Shown: positions 1 through 6,818, counted from the first letter of the stretch. The stretch: 10,027 nucleotides of DNA from DASWIG01 sp965371445 (GCA_965371445.1 CBDUYN010000270.1:1-10027), one strand, 5' to 3'. Translations and numbers: made by a program. Notes: generated by a model not told the origin, from the letters alone.

Positions 1-210
1 GGAGAATCTCCGGTGACGACCAGAAATCTCTTGGTGGCGTCCGGAGAATCTCCGGGCCCCTCCTGAAAATCTTTGGTGGCGTCCGGAGAATCTCCTGGCC
101 CCTCCTGGAGACTTTAGGAGACCCGATCGGTCACTCCGGACGCCTCCGAAGACTTCGCGGAGACCCGATCAGTGGGCGTTCGGCGCCCTCCGAAGACTTC
201 GTGGAGACCA
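1..210. repeat. Degenerate 42-44 bp tandem repeat array, truncated by left edge
   Basis: About five decayed copies of a unit lie head to tail. The 11-base near-palindrome GGAGAATCTCC recurs at 1-11, 43-53 and 85-95, exactly 42 bp apart. The 23-base block ending in it is identical at 31-53 and 73-95. The other half of the unit, beginning CCTCC and ending GGAGACC, recurs at 101-124, 143-166 and 187-209, spaced 42 and then 44 bp. The change from 42 to 44 breaks any shared reading frame, which argues against a coding repeat, although the frame of the downstream gene remnant is open from position 17. No conserved-repeat plus unique-spacer layout is present, so this is not CRISPR. The function is unknown; it could be a minisatellite-like array in intergenic DNA. 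Confidence 0.75.
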
Positions 211-211
211 C

Positions 212-417
212 CCGGGGTTCAACCCGAGCGTTGCATTGGATGAGCTCTTCGACTGGGACCGCCGGCGAGACGGCGAGCTCTCCCTGGACGTCGAGCTGGC
301 GCCTCTGGCCCGGGAAACGACCTGGATTTCCAGGTGGCACCCTTGGTGGCGGGACCCCTGGCCAACGGAGAGATGCTGGTCACCTGGTCTGGCAGCAAAT
401 CTGACGACTCACACTGA
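212..417 (+). pseudogene. Frameshifted 3' remnant of an unidentified gene
   Basis: Two reading frames join into a plausible protein C-terminus. From 212 to about 310 the frame reads protein-like residues including NPSVALDELFDWD and ELSLDVELAPLAR. From about 313 the adjacent frame continues GNDLDFQVAPLVAGPLANGE, then MLVTWSGSK, and ends at TGA 415-417. Restoring one G in the run at 311-314 would fuse them in frame. No start codon or ribosome binding site is evident, and upstream the frame enters the tandem array, so at most a fragment remains. I do not recognise the family. The alternative is chance openness of GC-rich DNA, so confidence is low. Confidence 0.35.
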
Positions 418-482
418 TACAAGGTGGCGAGGTGCGGCGTCTCGCCAGGTTCTCGGCCCGCAGGGACGTCCGCGCTGGGAGC

Positions 483-519
483 GCAGGCGTCTCGCCTGCC
501 GTGGGGACGAAGTCCCCAC
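483..519. repeat. Two adjacent perfect hairpins (REP-like)
   Basis: GCAGGCG (483-489) pairs with CGCCTGC (493-499) around a 3-base loop. Directly next to it, GTGGGGAC (501-508) pairs with GTCCCCAC (512-519) around GAA. Two back-to-back tight stems with 3-base loops resemble repetitive extragenic palindromes in GC-rich genomes. No T-run follows, so a classical terminator is less likely. Only one copy is visible here, so the repeat status is inferred. Confidence 0.5.
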
Positions 520-538
520 GCCTTGCCTTCCTTGCCCT

Positions 539-564
539 CTTCTGACCCCCATTGGGGTCAGAAG
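539..564. terminator. 11-bp perfect inverted repeat, possible terminator or REP element
   Basis: CTTCTGACCCC (539-549) pairs perfectly with GGGGTCAGAAG (554-564) around the loop CATT. This is the longest perfect hairpin in the window. It lacks a downstream U-tract, so a Rho-independent terminator is only partly supported. A dispersed palindromic element is the main alternative. Its place between the upstream gene remnant and hsdM suits separation of transcription units. Confidence 0.45.
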
Positions 565-694
565 CAGGGGTGGCAAGGTCAAGGGCCACAGACCGCGGAC
601 ACGGCCGGAGCCCGGCAGAGGACGTCCGCGCGCCTCACCTTGGCCTTGTCTTTGCGCCCGCCGCGGACGCTGGCATTGCCGGGCAAGAGACCGG

Positions 695-700
695 TATGAT
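695..700 (+). promoter_or_regulatory. Candidate -10 box upstream of hsdM
   Basis: TATGAT matches the sigma-70 -10 consensus at five of six positions in otherwise GC-rich DNA and lies 52 bp before the chosen hsdM start. Initiation near 706 would give a leader of roughly 45 bases. No good -35 hexamer sits at 16-18 bp (TTGCCG at 676-681 is only 13 bp away), so the call is tentative. Confidence 0.25.
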
Positions 701-737
701 CCGGACAGAGCAGATGAATGACTTGAACCAGAACGCC

Positions 738-748
738 GGAGGGAAGGA
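738..748 (+). promoter_or_regulatory. Ribosome binding site that decides the hsdM start
   Basis: The purine run GGAGGGAAGGA precedes ATG 753, with GGAGG ten bases and AAGGA four bases upstream. The in-frame alternatives are weaker: ATG 714 has only ACAGAG before it, ATG 696 overlaps the candidate -10 box, and TTG 552 lies inside a hairpin. Confidence 0.65.
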
Positions 749-752
749 ACCG

Positions 753-3686
753 ATGCCGAGCAAGCGCGACGTCCTCGCGTGCCTGAAGCGCGACGAGCTC
801 CTCGAAGCCCTCGACGCCTACGGCCTCGAGGTCGCCGACCGGCGCGTCCGCGATCAGCTCATCGACGCCCTCGCAGGGTCTCGCGCCTTCCAGCTCGACG
901 AATGGCTCGCCGACTTCTCCCGCGAACGCCTCAAAGAGCTTTGCCGAGCCCTCGACCTCGACGACTCCGGACGCGCCAAGGCCGACATCGTCGAACGCCT
1001 CCTGCCAGCCCATCCGGCCCGGACAACGGCCCCGCCAGCGTCGTCGCCGGCGGCCACCGGACGCCCACCGCGCAAACGCGACGTCCTCGCGGCTCTCAAG
1101 CGCGACGAGCTCCTCGAAGCCCTCGACGCTTACGACCTCGAGGTCGCCGACCGACGCGTCCGCGATCAGCTCCTCGACGCCCTCACCCATTCCCGCGCCT
1201 TCCGGCTCGACGAGTGGCTCGCCGACTTCTCGCGCGACCGCCTCAAAGAGCTCTGCCGAGCCCTCGACCTCGACGACTCCGGACGCGCCAAGGCCGACAT
1301 CGTCGAACGACTGTCCCCTTGGGGAGATCAAGGGGGAGAGCCACGGATCGACAAGAGCCTGCACACGGCAGCCACCACCTCCCGGAGGCACCAGGTGGAC
1401 GAAACCCCGGCCAAGAACGCCGCCACCGCCACCGTCCCGGCACCCGGACGCCCGGACGCCGCCGCTCTGGACGACGGCCAGCCTCCCGCGCCGGCCAAGT
1501 CTCGACCCGTCAAGTCTCGACCCGCCAAAGCCGCCGAGATGAGCCCGGACCAACAGCTGAGCTGGATCGCCAACTTCATCTGGGGCATCGCCGACGACAT
1601 CCTCCGCGACGTCTACGTCCGCGGCAAGTACCGCGACGTCATCCTGCCGATGGTCGTCCTCCGACGGCTCGACGCCGTGCTTGAGCCGAGCAAGCAGGCC
1701 GTCCTCGACATGAAGAAGGCCCTTGACAAGGCCGGCATCGCCAACCAGGAGGCCGCGCTCTCCAATGCGTCAGGCCAGGCCTTCTTCAACGCCTCGCCCT
1801 TCACTCTGCACGACCTCACGGCCCGCACCAAGACAGCCCAGCTCACTGCCGACTTCGAAGCCTTTCTCGACGGCTTCTCCGCCAACGTCCAGGACATCCT
1901 CGACAAGTTCAAGTTCCGCAACCAGATCCCCACCCTCGTCCAGGCCGACGTCCTCGGCAGCCTGATCGGGAAGTTCCTCGACGACCGTGTCAACCTGAGC
2001 CCCGAGCCGGTGCGCCATGCCGACGGCTCCGTCCGCCTGCCGGGGCTCGACAACCACGCCATGGGCACCATCTTCGAGGAGCTGATCCGCCGCTTCAACG
2101 AGGAGAACAACGAAGAGGCGGGCGAGCACTTCACGCCGCGCGACGTCGTGAAGCTGATGGCCGACCTTATCTTCCTGCCCGTCGCCGACGAGATCCGCTC
2201 GGGCACCTACCTCCTCTACGACGGCGCCTGCGGCACCGGCGGCATGCTCACCGTGGCCGAGGACCGTTTGCGCGAGCTCGCCCGCGAGCACGGCAAGAAG
2301 GTCTCGATTCACCTCTTCGGCCAGGAGGTCAACGCGGAAACCTACGCCATCACCAAGGCCGACTTGATCTTGAAGGGCGAAGGCGCCGAGGCCGATCACT
2401 TCCACCTCGGCTCGACCCTTTCCGGCGACGCCTTCCCGGCCCGCGAGTTCGACTTCATGCTCTCCAACCCACCCTACGGCAAGAGCTGGAAGACCGACCT
2501 CGAAAAGCTCGGCGGCAAGAAGGACATGCTCGATCCGCGCTTCCTGATCGAGCACCACGACGATCCCGAAATGAGTCTCGTCACCCGTTCGAGCGACGGC
2601 CAACTGCTCTTCCTGGTCAACAAGCTCCACAAGATGAAGCAGCGCTCGGCGCTCGGCAGCCGCATCGCGGAAGTCCACAACGGCTCCTCGCTCTTTACCG
2701 GCGACGCCGGCCAGGGCGAGAGCAACATCCGCCGTTGGATCCTCGAAAACGACTGGCTCGAAGCCATCGTCGCCCTGCCGCTCAACATGTTCTACAACAC
2801 CGGGATCGCGACCTACGTCTGGGTGCTGAGCAATCGCAAACCCGAACACCGGCGCGGCAAGGTGCAACTGATCGACGCCACCGAATGGTCGAAGCCGCTG
2901 CGCAAGAACCTCGGCAAGAAGAACTGCCAGCTCTCGCCCGAGGACATTGAACGCATCTCGGTGACCTTTCTCGCCTTCGAAGAGACCGAAGAGTCGAAGA
3001 TCTTTGCCAACGAAGCCTTCGGCTACTGGAAGGTCGTCGTCGAACGTCCGCTGCGGCTCAAGGTCGACCTTACAGCGGACGTCCGCCGGCGCTTCAGGAA
3101 GGCTTGCGCCGAGGAGCGGGAGGAGCCGCTGGCCGATCTCGCCGACCACCTGGCGGCGACGCTCGGAGCGGGACCCCACGAGGACTTCAACGACTTCATG
3201 GACGCGGTCCGCAACGAGGCCCGGGAGCTCGACGTCAAGCTGACCGCAAGGCGAAAGAAGCTCCTGGAGACCGCCCTCGCGGAGAAGGACGAAGACGCGG
3301 CGCCCGTCCTGAAGAAAGTCCACAAAGCCGGGCATGGCGTCGCGGCGGATCCGCTGCACGGTCTCTTCGACGCCAAAGTCGACGGACGCTCCGCTGTCGT
3401 CGAGTACCAGACGGACAGCGAGCTTCGCGACACGGAGCAGGTTCCGCTCCTGGAGGACGGAGGCATCGAGGCCTTCATCCGACGCGAGGTGCTGCCGCAC
3501 GTGCCCGACGCGTGGATCGACGAGTCGAGCGTCAAGATCGGGTACGAGATTTCCTTTCCTCGGTACTTCTACAAGCCAGAGCCGCTGCGGACTCTGGCGG
3601 AGATCCGCGCGGAGATCGAGGAGCTGGAAAAGGAAACGGAAGGGCTGCTCGGAGAGATTCTAGTTGACGCGGAGGTCGGGCGATGA
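753..3686 (+). CDS. hsdM: Type I R-M DNA methyltransferase subunit M with duplicated SAP/Rho-N-like N-terminal repeats
   Basis: HsdM transfers a methyl group from S-adenosylmethionine to adenine N6 and, with HsdS, forms the modification core of the type I complex. The product is 977 aa from ATG 753, longer than the family's usual 500-800. Residues 4-82 and 108-186 are two copies of a helical block (72 of 79 residues identical). Each copy seems to hold two SAP/Rho-N-like units, for example FSRERLKELCRALDLDDSGR. A Pro/Ala-rich linker (about 190-262) follows. The HsdM N-terminal helical domain starts near 269 (LSWIANFIWGIADDI). The AdoMet-binding motif is DGACGTGGM (490-498) and the catalytic motif is NPPY (572-575). 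The C-terminus is charged, with a predicted coiled coil near 945-970. The gene ends in an ATGA overlap with hsdS. An internal ATG at 1539 would give a 715-aa core-only enzyme but has no clear ribosome binding site. Function is certain; the role of the N-terminal block, presumably DNA binding, is inference. Confidence 0.95.
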   Translation: MPSKRDVLACLKRDELLEALDAYGLEVADRRVRDQLIDALAGSRAFQLDEWLADFSRERLKELCRALDLDDSGRAKADIVERLLPAHPARTTAPPASSPAATGRPPRKRDVLAALKRDELLEALDAYDLEVADRRVRDQLLDALTHSRAFRLDEWLADFSRDRLKELCRALDLDDSGRAKADIVERLSPWGDQGGEPRIDKSLHTAATTSRRHQVDETPAKNAATATVPAPGRPDAAALDDGQPPAPAKSRPVKSRPAKAAEMSPDQQLSWIANFIWGIADDILRDVYVRGKYRDVILPMVVLRRLDAVLEPSKQAVLDMKKALDKAGIANQEAALSNASGQAFFNASPFTLHDLTARTKTAQLTADFEAFLDGFSANVQDILDKFKFRNQIPTLVQADVLGSLIGKFLDDRVNLSPEPVRHADGSVRLPGLDNHAMGTIFEELIRRFNEENNEEAGEHFTPRDVVKLMADLIFLPVADEIRSGTYLLYDGACGTGGMLTVAEDRLRELAREHGKKVSIHLFGQEVNAETYAITKADLILKGEGAEADHFHLGSTLSGDAFPAREFDFMLSNPPYGKSWKTDLEKLGGKKDMLDPRFLIEHHDDPEMSLVTRSSDGQLLFLVNKLHKMKQRSALGSRIAEVHNGSSLFTGDAGQGESNIRRWILENDWLEAIVALPLNMFYNTGIATYVWVLSNRKPEHRRGKVQLIDATEWSKPLRKNLGKKNCQLSPEDIERISVTFLAFEETEESKIFANEAFGYWKVVVERPLRLKVDLTADVRRRFRKACAEEREEPLADLADHLAATLGAGPHEDFNDFMDAVRNEARELDVKLTARRKKLLETALAEKDEDAAPVLKKVHKAGHGVAADPLHGLFDAKVDGRSAVVEYQTDSELRDTEQVPLLEDGGIEAFIRREVLPHVPDAWIDESSVKIGYEISFPRYFYKPEPLRTLAEIRAEIEELEKETEGLLGEILVDAEVGR
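762..998 (+). repeat. Intragenic direct repeat in hsdM, copy 1
   Basis: This is the first copy of a 237-bp block. It matches 1074-1310 at 216 of 237 bases by hand alignment without gaps, offset 312 bp (104 codons). It encodes residues 4-82. Nine codon changes are silent and seven alter a residue. Confidence 0.9.
1074..1310 (+). repeat. Intragenic direct repeat in hsdM, copy 2
   Basis: This is the second copy of the 237-bp block, encoding residues 108-186. The two copies are separated by a 75-bp Pro/Ala-coding spacer. Because the offset is a multiple of three, recombination between copies would add or delete a whole unit without breaking the frame. Confidence 0.9.
1497..1526 (+). repeat. Two 15-bp tandem units in the hsdM linker
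   Basis: AAGTCTCGACCC occurs at 1497-1508 and 1512-1523. The 15-bp period encodes KSRPV-KSRPA in the basic, proline-rich linker just before the methyltransferase part. It is probably a small slippage duplication that lengthened the linker. Confidence 0.7.
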
Positions 3687-5098
3687 GCTTGGCGCTGAAA
3701 CCTTACACCCGATACAAAGATTCAGGCGCTCCATGGTTCGGCGCTATTCCAGCACATTGGACCGCGAGCCGGCTTGGCGCAGTGCTTGTAGAGCGTGGCG
3801 AGACCAACGCCAGAGGCCACGTGCAGCAGGTGTTGTCCGTCCTACGCGACATCGGCGTCATCCCGTATGAAGAAAAGGGGAATATCGGCAACAAGAAATC
3901 TGAGGATATCAGGAGGTACAAGGTTGTTCGCCCCGGCGACATTGTCGTCAACTGCATGAACGTAATCATCGGCTCAGTCGGATTATCTCGCTATACAGGC
4001 TGCCTCAGTCCCGTCTATTATGTCCTCAAGCCCCGGAACATCGAAGACGATTCGGCCTACTTCAATAACGTATTCAGACTCAAGCCGTTCCAACGGAGTC
4101 TGATCCGAATAGGAAACGGAATTCTCGCTCATCGGATGCGGATTCCCATGGAGTTGCTCAAATGCGAAGTGCTACCCCGGCCCCCTCGAGAAGAACAGGC
4201 GTATATTGTTCGTTTTCTATCGCACTTCGATCAACGCATCAACCGTCTCATCCACGCCAAACGACGACTGGTCAAGCTGCTGGACGAGCAGAAGCAGGTC
4301 ATCATCCACCGGGCCGTGACACGCGGGCTCGACCCTGACGTCCGGCTCAAGGCGTCCGGGGTTGATTGGCTTGGGGATGTGCCGGAGCATTGGGAAGTTC
4401 GAAAACTTAAGCACCTTCTCGCTCAACCACTCAAATATGGTGCAAACGAACCTGGTGCACTGGTGGACCGAAACGCCCCTCGATACATTCGGATCACTGA
4501 CATAGGTCGTGATGGAAACCTCTTGGATAAAACATTTCGATCCTTACCAGAAGAAGTCGCTGAACCATTCTTGGTGAACCCCGGCGACATATTATTGGCC
4601 CGATCGGGAGCGACAGTAGGAAAGGCGTACCTCCATTCGGATGCTCACGGCCGAGCTGCATATGCCGGCTACCTGATTAGGGCACGATTAGATCCTCGCT
4701 TGATATCGCCAAGTTACCTCTACGCCTTCCTTCAGTCTCGCGGGTACTGGACGTGGATTTCGTCGATCACAATTCAGGCGACGATCCAGAACGTAAGCGC
4801 TGAAAAGTATGCCAACCTCTCTCTGCCGTTACCCTTTCGCGCGGAGCAATCTGAAATTCTACAGGCGATGTCCGCCGCAACTGTGGGCCTCGACCTAGCT
4901 TCTGAAAGAGCAAGAAGGGAAATTGACCTTCTCCACGAGTACCGCACCCGCCTAATCGCCGACGTGGTCACCGGCAAGCTGGACGTCCGCGGCGTGGAGT
5001 TGGAGGAGATCGAGGCGTTGGACGGCGATGACGTCGCCGAGGATGAGGACGACTTGACAGCCGCCGACGAAGACGACGACCTGGTGGCCGAAGGATGA
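3683..5098 (+). CDS. hsdS: Type I R-M specificity subunit S
   Basis: HsdS recognises the bipartite DNA target and holds HsdM and HsdR together. The 471-aa product shows the two-half design. Half 1 opens with YKDSGAPWFGAIPAHW (11-26) and half 2 with the parallel LKASGVDWLGDVPEHW (222-237). TRD1 (about 20-165) has RPGDIVVN, and TRD2 (about 228-385) has NPGDILLARSGATVG. The helical spacers at about 170-225 and 386-437 each run from a PF/PP-R-x-EQ-like entry into a long charged helix. The start overlaps the hsdM stop as ATGA and is preceded by GGAGG at 3671-3675, so translation is probably coupled. GC falls to about 51% at 3841-4020 and 43% at 4501-4560, against 62% in the central spacer at 4261-4320 (hand counts), consistent with swapped TRDs. 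Residues 438-471 form an acidic tail with 18 Asp/Glu in 34 positions. The target sequence cannot be read from the protein. Confidence 0.96.
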   Translation: MSLALKPYTRYKDSGAPWFGAIPAHWTASRLGAVLVERGETNARGHVQQVLSVLRDIGVIPYEEKGNIGNKKSEDIRRYKVVRPGDIVVNCMNVIIGSVGLSRYTGCLSPVYYVLKPRNIEDDSAYFNNVFRLKPFQRSLIRIGNGILAHRMRIPMELLKCEVLPRPPREEQAYIVRFLSHFDQRINRLIHAKRRLVKLLDEQKQVIIHRAVTRGLDPDVRLKASGVDWLGDVPEHWEVRKLKHLLAQPLKYGANEPGALVDRNAPRYIRITDIGRDGNLLDKTFRSLPEEVAEPFLVNPGDILLARSGATVGKAYLHSDAHGRAAYAGYLIRARLDPRLISPSYLYAFLQSRGYWTWISSITIQATIQNVSAEKYANLSLPLPFRAEQSEILQAMSAATVGLDLASERARREIDLLHEYRTRLIADVVTGKLDVRGVELEEIEALDGDDVAEDEDDLTAADEDDDLVAEG

Positions 5099-5104
5099 AC
5101 GCCT

Positions 5105-5752
5105 ATGCCCGCGCCGCTCAACCCGAAGATCTACCACATCACGCACGTGAAGAACTTGCCGGGTATCTTGCAATCGAAGGGTCTGTGGTCCGACGCCAAG
5201 AGGATCGAGCGCGATCTGGCCACCGAGTTGGTCGGGTTGTCGAGAATCAAGCAACGCCGGCTCCGTCATCTGGAGGTCAAGTGCCATCCGGGTACCAAGG
5301 TGGGCGAGTACGTGCCGTTCTATTTTTGTCCCCGGTCGATCATGTTGTATATGCTACACATGGGCAATCACTCAGACCTGACATACGACGAGGGCCAGAG
5401 TCCGATCCTGCACCTGGAGGCGGATCTTCGAGCGACGGTCGCCTGGGCGGACAAGCGTCGTCACCGGTGGGCTTTCACCAACCGAAATGCCGGGGCCTTC
5501 TACGCCGATTTCTATGCCAGGGTCGAAGACCTCGACAAGGTCAACTGGGTCGCTGTGACGGCCAGGGATTTCCGCGATCCCACCGTCAAAGACGGCAAGC
5601 AAGCCGAGTTCCTGATCCACGAGTCGTTCCCGTGGGAGTTGGTCGAAAAGATCGGAGTGCTGGAACGGACGACCGCGGCCCGAGCTCAAGCCGTGCTTGC
5701 CGGAGAGGCGCATCTACCCGCGGTTCAAATCAAGCCGTCGTGGTATTTCTAG
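5105..5752 (+). CDS. darT: DarT-family (DUF4433) DNA thymidine ADP-ribosyltransferase toxin
   Basis: DarT enzymes use NAD+ to ADP-ribosylate thymidine in single-stranded DNA at short sequence motifs, blocking replication; several DarTG systems act against phage. The 215-aa product has normal family length. Recognisable features in order are YHITHVKNLPGIL (10-22, NAD-pocket His/Thr), arginines R51-R52 in RIKQRR near the family's catalytic Arg position, YVPFYFCPRSIMLYMLHMGN (69-88), WAFTNRNAGAF (122-132) and KQAEFLIHESFP (165-176). E168 in that last motif corresponds to the family's catalytic glutamate. All expected residues are present, so the enzyme looks intact. The start lies 6 bp after the hsdS stop, with AAGGA at 5091-5095 nine bases upstream. 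An overlapping open frame (ATG 5095 to 5772) shows no protein features and is discarded. Its immediate partner is darG; placement inside an R-M operon suggests a defence role. Sequence preference is unknown. Confidence 0.92.
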   Translation: MPAPLNPKIYHITHVKNLPGILQSKGLWSDAKRIERDLATELVGLSRIKQRRLRHLEVKCHPGTKVGEYVPFYFCPRSIMLYMLHMGNHSDLTYDEGQSPILHLEADLRATVAWADKRRHRWAFTNRNAGAFYADFYARVEDLDKVNWVAVTARDFRDPTVKDGKQAEFLIHESFPWELVEKIGVLERTTAARAQAVLAGEAHLPAVQIKPSWYF

Positions 5753-5760
5753 AAAGGAGG
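5753..5760 (+). promoter_or_regulatory. Near-consensus Shine-Dalgarno of darG
   Basis: AAAGGAGG, one of the best Shine-Dalgarno matches in the window, ends 8 bases before ATG 5769. It fixes the darG start (an in-frame upstream codon at 5697 lies inside darT) and suggests strong translation of the antitoxin compared with the toxin, whose site is the plainer AAGGA. Confidence 0.75.
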
Positions 5761-5768
5761 CCAGGATC

Positions 5769-6806
5769 ATGATCGAGCTTGCAAGAGGGGACATCCTACA
5801 AGCCGACGCCGAGGCTCTGGTCAACACGGTGAACTGCGTTGGAGTGATGGGGCGCGGCATCGCTCTCCAGTTCCGCAAAGCCTTTCCGGAGAATTTCAAA
5901 GCCTACAAAGTGGCTTGCGACCACAAAGAGCTACAACCCGGCAGGATGTTCATCTACGATCTGGGCCGGCTGACAAACCCCCGGTTCGTCATCAACTTCC
6001 CGACCAAACGGCACTGGCGGGGCAAAAGCCGCATGGCAGACGTCGAGTCCGGCCTTGAGGCGCTGGTCGAGGAGGTCCGTAGGCTGAAGCTTCGTTCGAT
6101 CGCGATCCCTCCGCTGGGCTGTGGCCTGGGTGGTCTGGCTTGGCGAGAGGTACGGCCAAGGATCGAAGAGGCCTTCCGTGATTTGCCGGACGTCGACGTC
6201 CGACTCTTCGAGCCTGCGGGAGCGCCGGCCGCGGAGAAGATGGTAAAGAGCCGGCAGGTGCCCAGGATGACCGCCGGCCGCGCGACTCTTCTCGGCCTGA
6301 TGCGGAGCTATCTGGTGCCGGCCATGGATCCTACGGTGACCTTGCTGGAGCTTCACAAGCTGATGTACTTCATGCAGGAAGCCGGCGAGCCGCTTCGACT
6401 GCGCTTTCAGAAGGCTCCTTACGGACCGTACGCCGAGAACCTTCGCCACGTGCTCAGTTATATCGAGGGCCACTTCATCGAAGGCTACGGCGACGCGGAG
6501 GATCGGCCCGACAAGCCGCTCCGGGTGAAGCCCGGGAGTTGGGAGAAGGCCGAACGTTTCCTCGCTGACCATCCTGAGACATACGAGCGGTTCCATCGAG
6601 TGGAGGCGGTGATCGAAGGCTTCGAAACCCCGTTCGGCATGGAGCTGCTCTCGACCGTCCACTGGGTCGTGTCTCGCGAGGCCGCCGAGACGGCGGGCGA
6701 GGCCGTCGAGAAAGTTCACGCCTGGAGTGAACAAAAGCTCATGTTCACCTCCGGCCACATCCACTCGGCCTGGACCGCTCTTGATGACAGAGGATGGATC
6801 GCGTAA
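5769..6806 (+). CDS. darG: DarG antitoxin: macro-domain DNA ADP-ribosyl hydrolase with C-terminal DarT-binding domain
   Basis: DarG removes ADP-ribose from thymidine in DNA and also binds DarT directly, so it neutralises the toxin in two ways. The 345-aa product is of usual length. The macro domain (about 1-150) starts MIELARGDILQADAEALVNT, and has the ligand loop NCVGVMGRGIA (22-32) and a second loop PPLGCGLGGL (114-123). The motif NFPTK places its lysine at residue 80, the position reported as catalytic in Thermus DarG. A linker near 150-170 leads to an all-helical C-terminal part with LHKLMYFMQ (195-203) and KAPYGPYAENL (215-225). That pattern resembles the Panacea/SocA-like antitoxin fold, a resemblance I infer from motifs only. 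The gene follows darT by 16 bp with an excellent ribosome binding site. The pair looks complete and functional. Confidence 0.94.
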   Translation: MIELARGDILQADAEALVNTVNCVGVMGRGIALQFRKAFPENFKAYKVACDHKELQPGRMFIYDLGRLTNPRFVINFPTKRHWRGKSRMADVESGLEALVEEVRRLKLRSIAIPPLGCGLGGLAWREVRPRIEEAFRDLPDVDVRLFEPAGAPAAEKMVKSRQVPRMTAGRATLLGLMRSYLVPAMDPTVTLLELHKLMYFMQEAGEPLRLRFQKAPYGPYAENLRHVLSYIEGHFIEGYGDAEDRPDKPLRVKPGSWEKAERFLADHPETYERFHRVEAVIEGFETPFGMELLSTVHWVVSREAAETAGEAVEKVHAWSEQKLMFTSGHIHSAWTALDDRGWIA

Positions 6807-6818
6807 GCCCAGACGCAC

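Larger units (their letters stand above)
418..752. other. Non-coding upstream region with hairpins
   Basis: I see no convincing gene here. The frames that stay open lack ribosome binding sites and read as arginine- and proline-rich composition typical of GC-rich shadow frames. The stretch holds a weak stem at 426-431/441-446 (GGCGAG/CTCGCC), two adjacent short perfect hairpins at 483-519 and an 11-bp hairpin at 539-564. A possible -10 box for the hsdM operon lies near 695. It probably holds the end of the preceding transcription unit and the promoter of the R-M operon. Confidence 0.6.

Noticed and set aside
1..210. CRISPR array
   Set aside because: Copies are contiguous and degenerate with no unique spacers between identical repeats, and no cas gene is present.
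424..446. tRNA-like or small RNA stem
   Set aside because: Only a 6-bp stem is present; no cloverleaf, anticodon or T-loop motif can be built.
552..752. Extended hsdM N-terminus from TTG 552, ATG 696 or ATG 714
   Set aside because: TTG lies inside the 539-564 hairpin, ATG 696 overlaps the candidate -10 box and neither has a good ribosome binding site; residues before ATG 753 are not protein-like. ATG 753 has GGAGGGAAGGA upstream.
779..1684. 301-codon + frame inside the hsdM 5' region
   Set aside because: An Arg/Pro/Ser-rich shadow; its internal repetition simply reflects the DNA duplication of hsdM.
1770..3500. 576-codon open frame on the - strand
   Set aside because: It mirrors hsdM codon by codon in high-GC DNA, has no recognisable motifs, and hsdM is certain on the + strand.
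5095..5772. Second + strand frame overlapping darT
   Set aside because: It starts at an ATG overlapping the hsdS stop, but the product is low-complexity Arg/Gly/Ser with no family features, while the 5105 frame has all DarT motifs.
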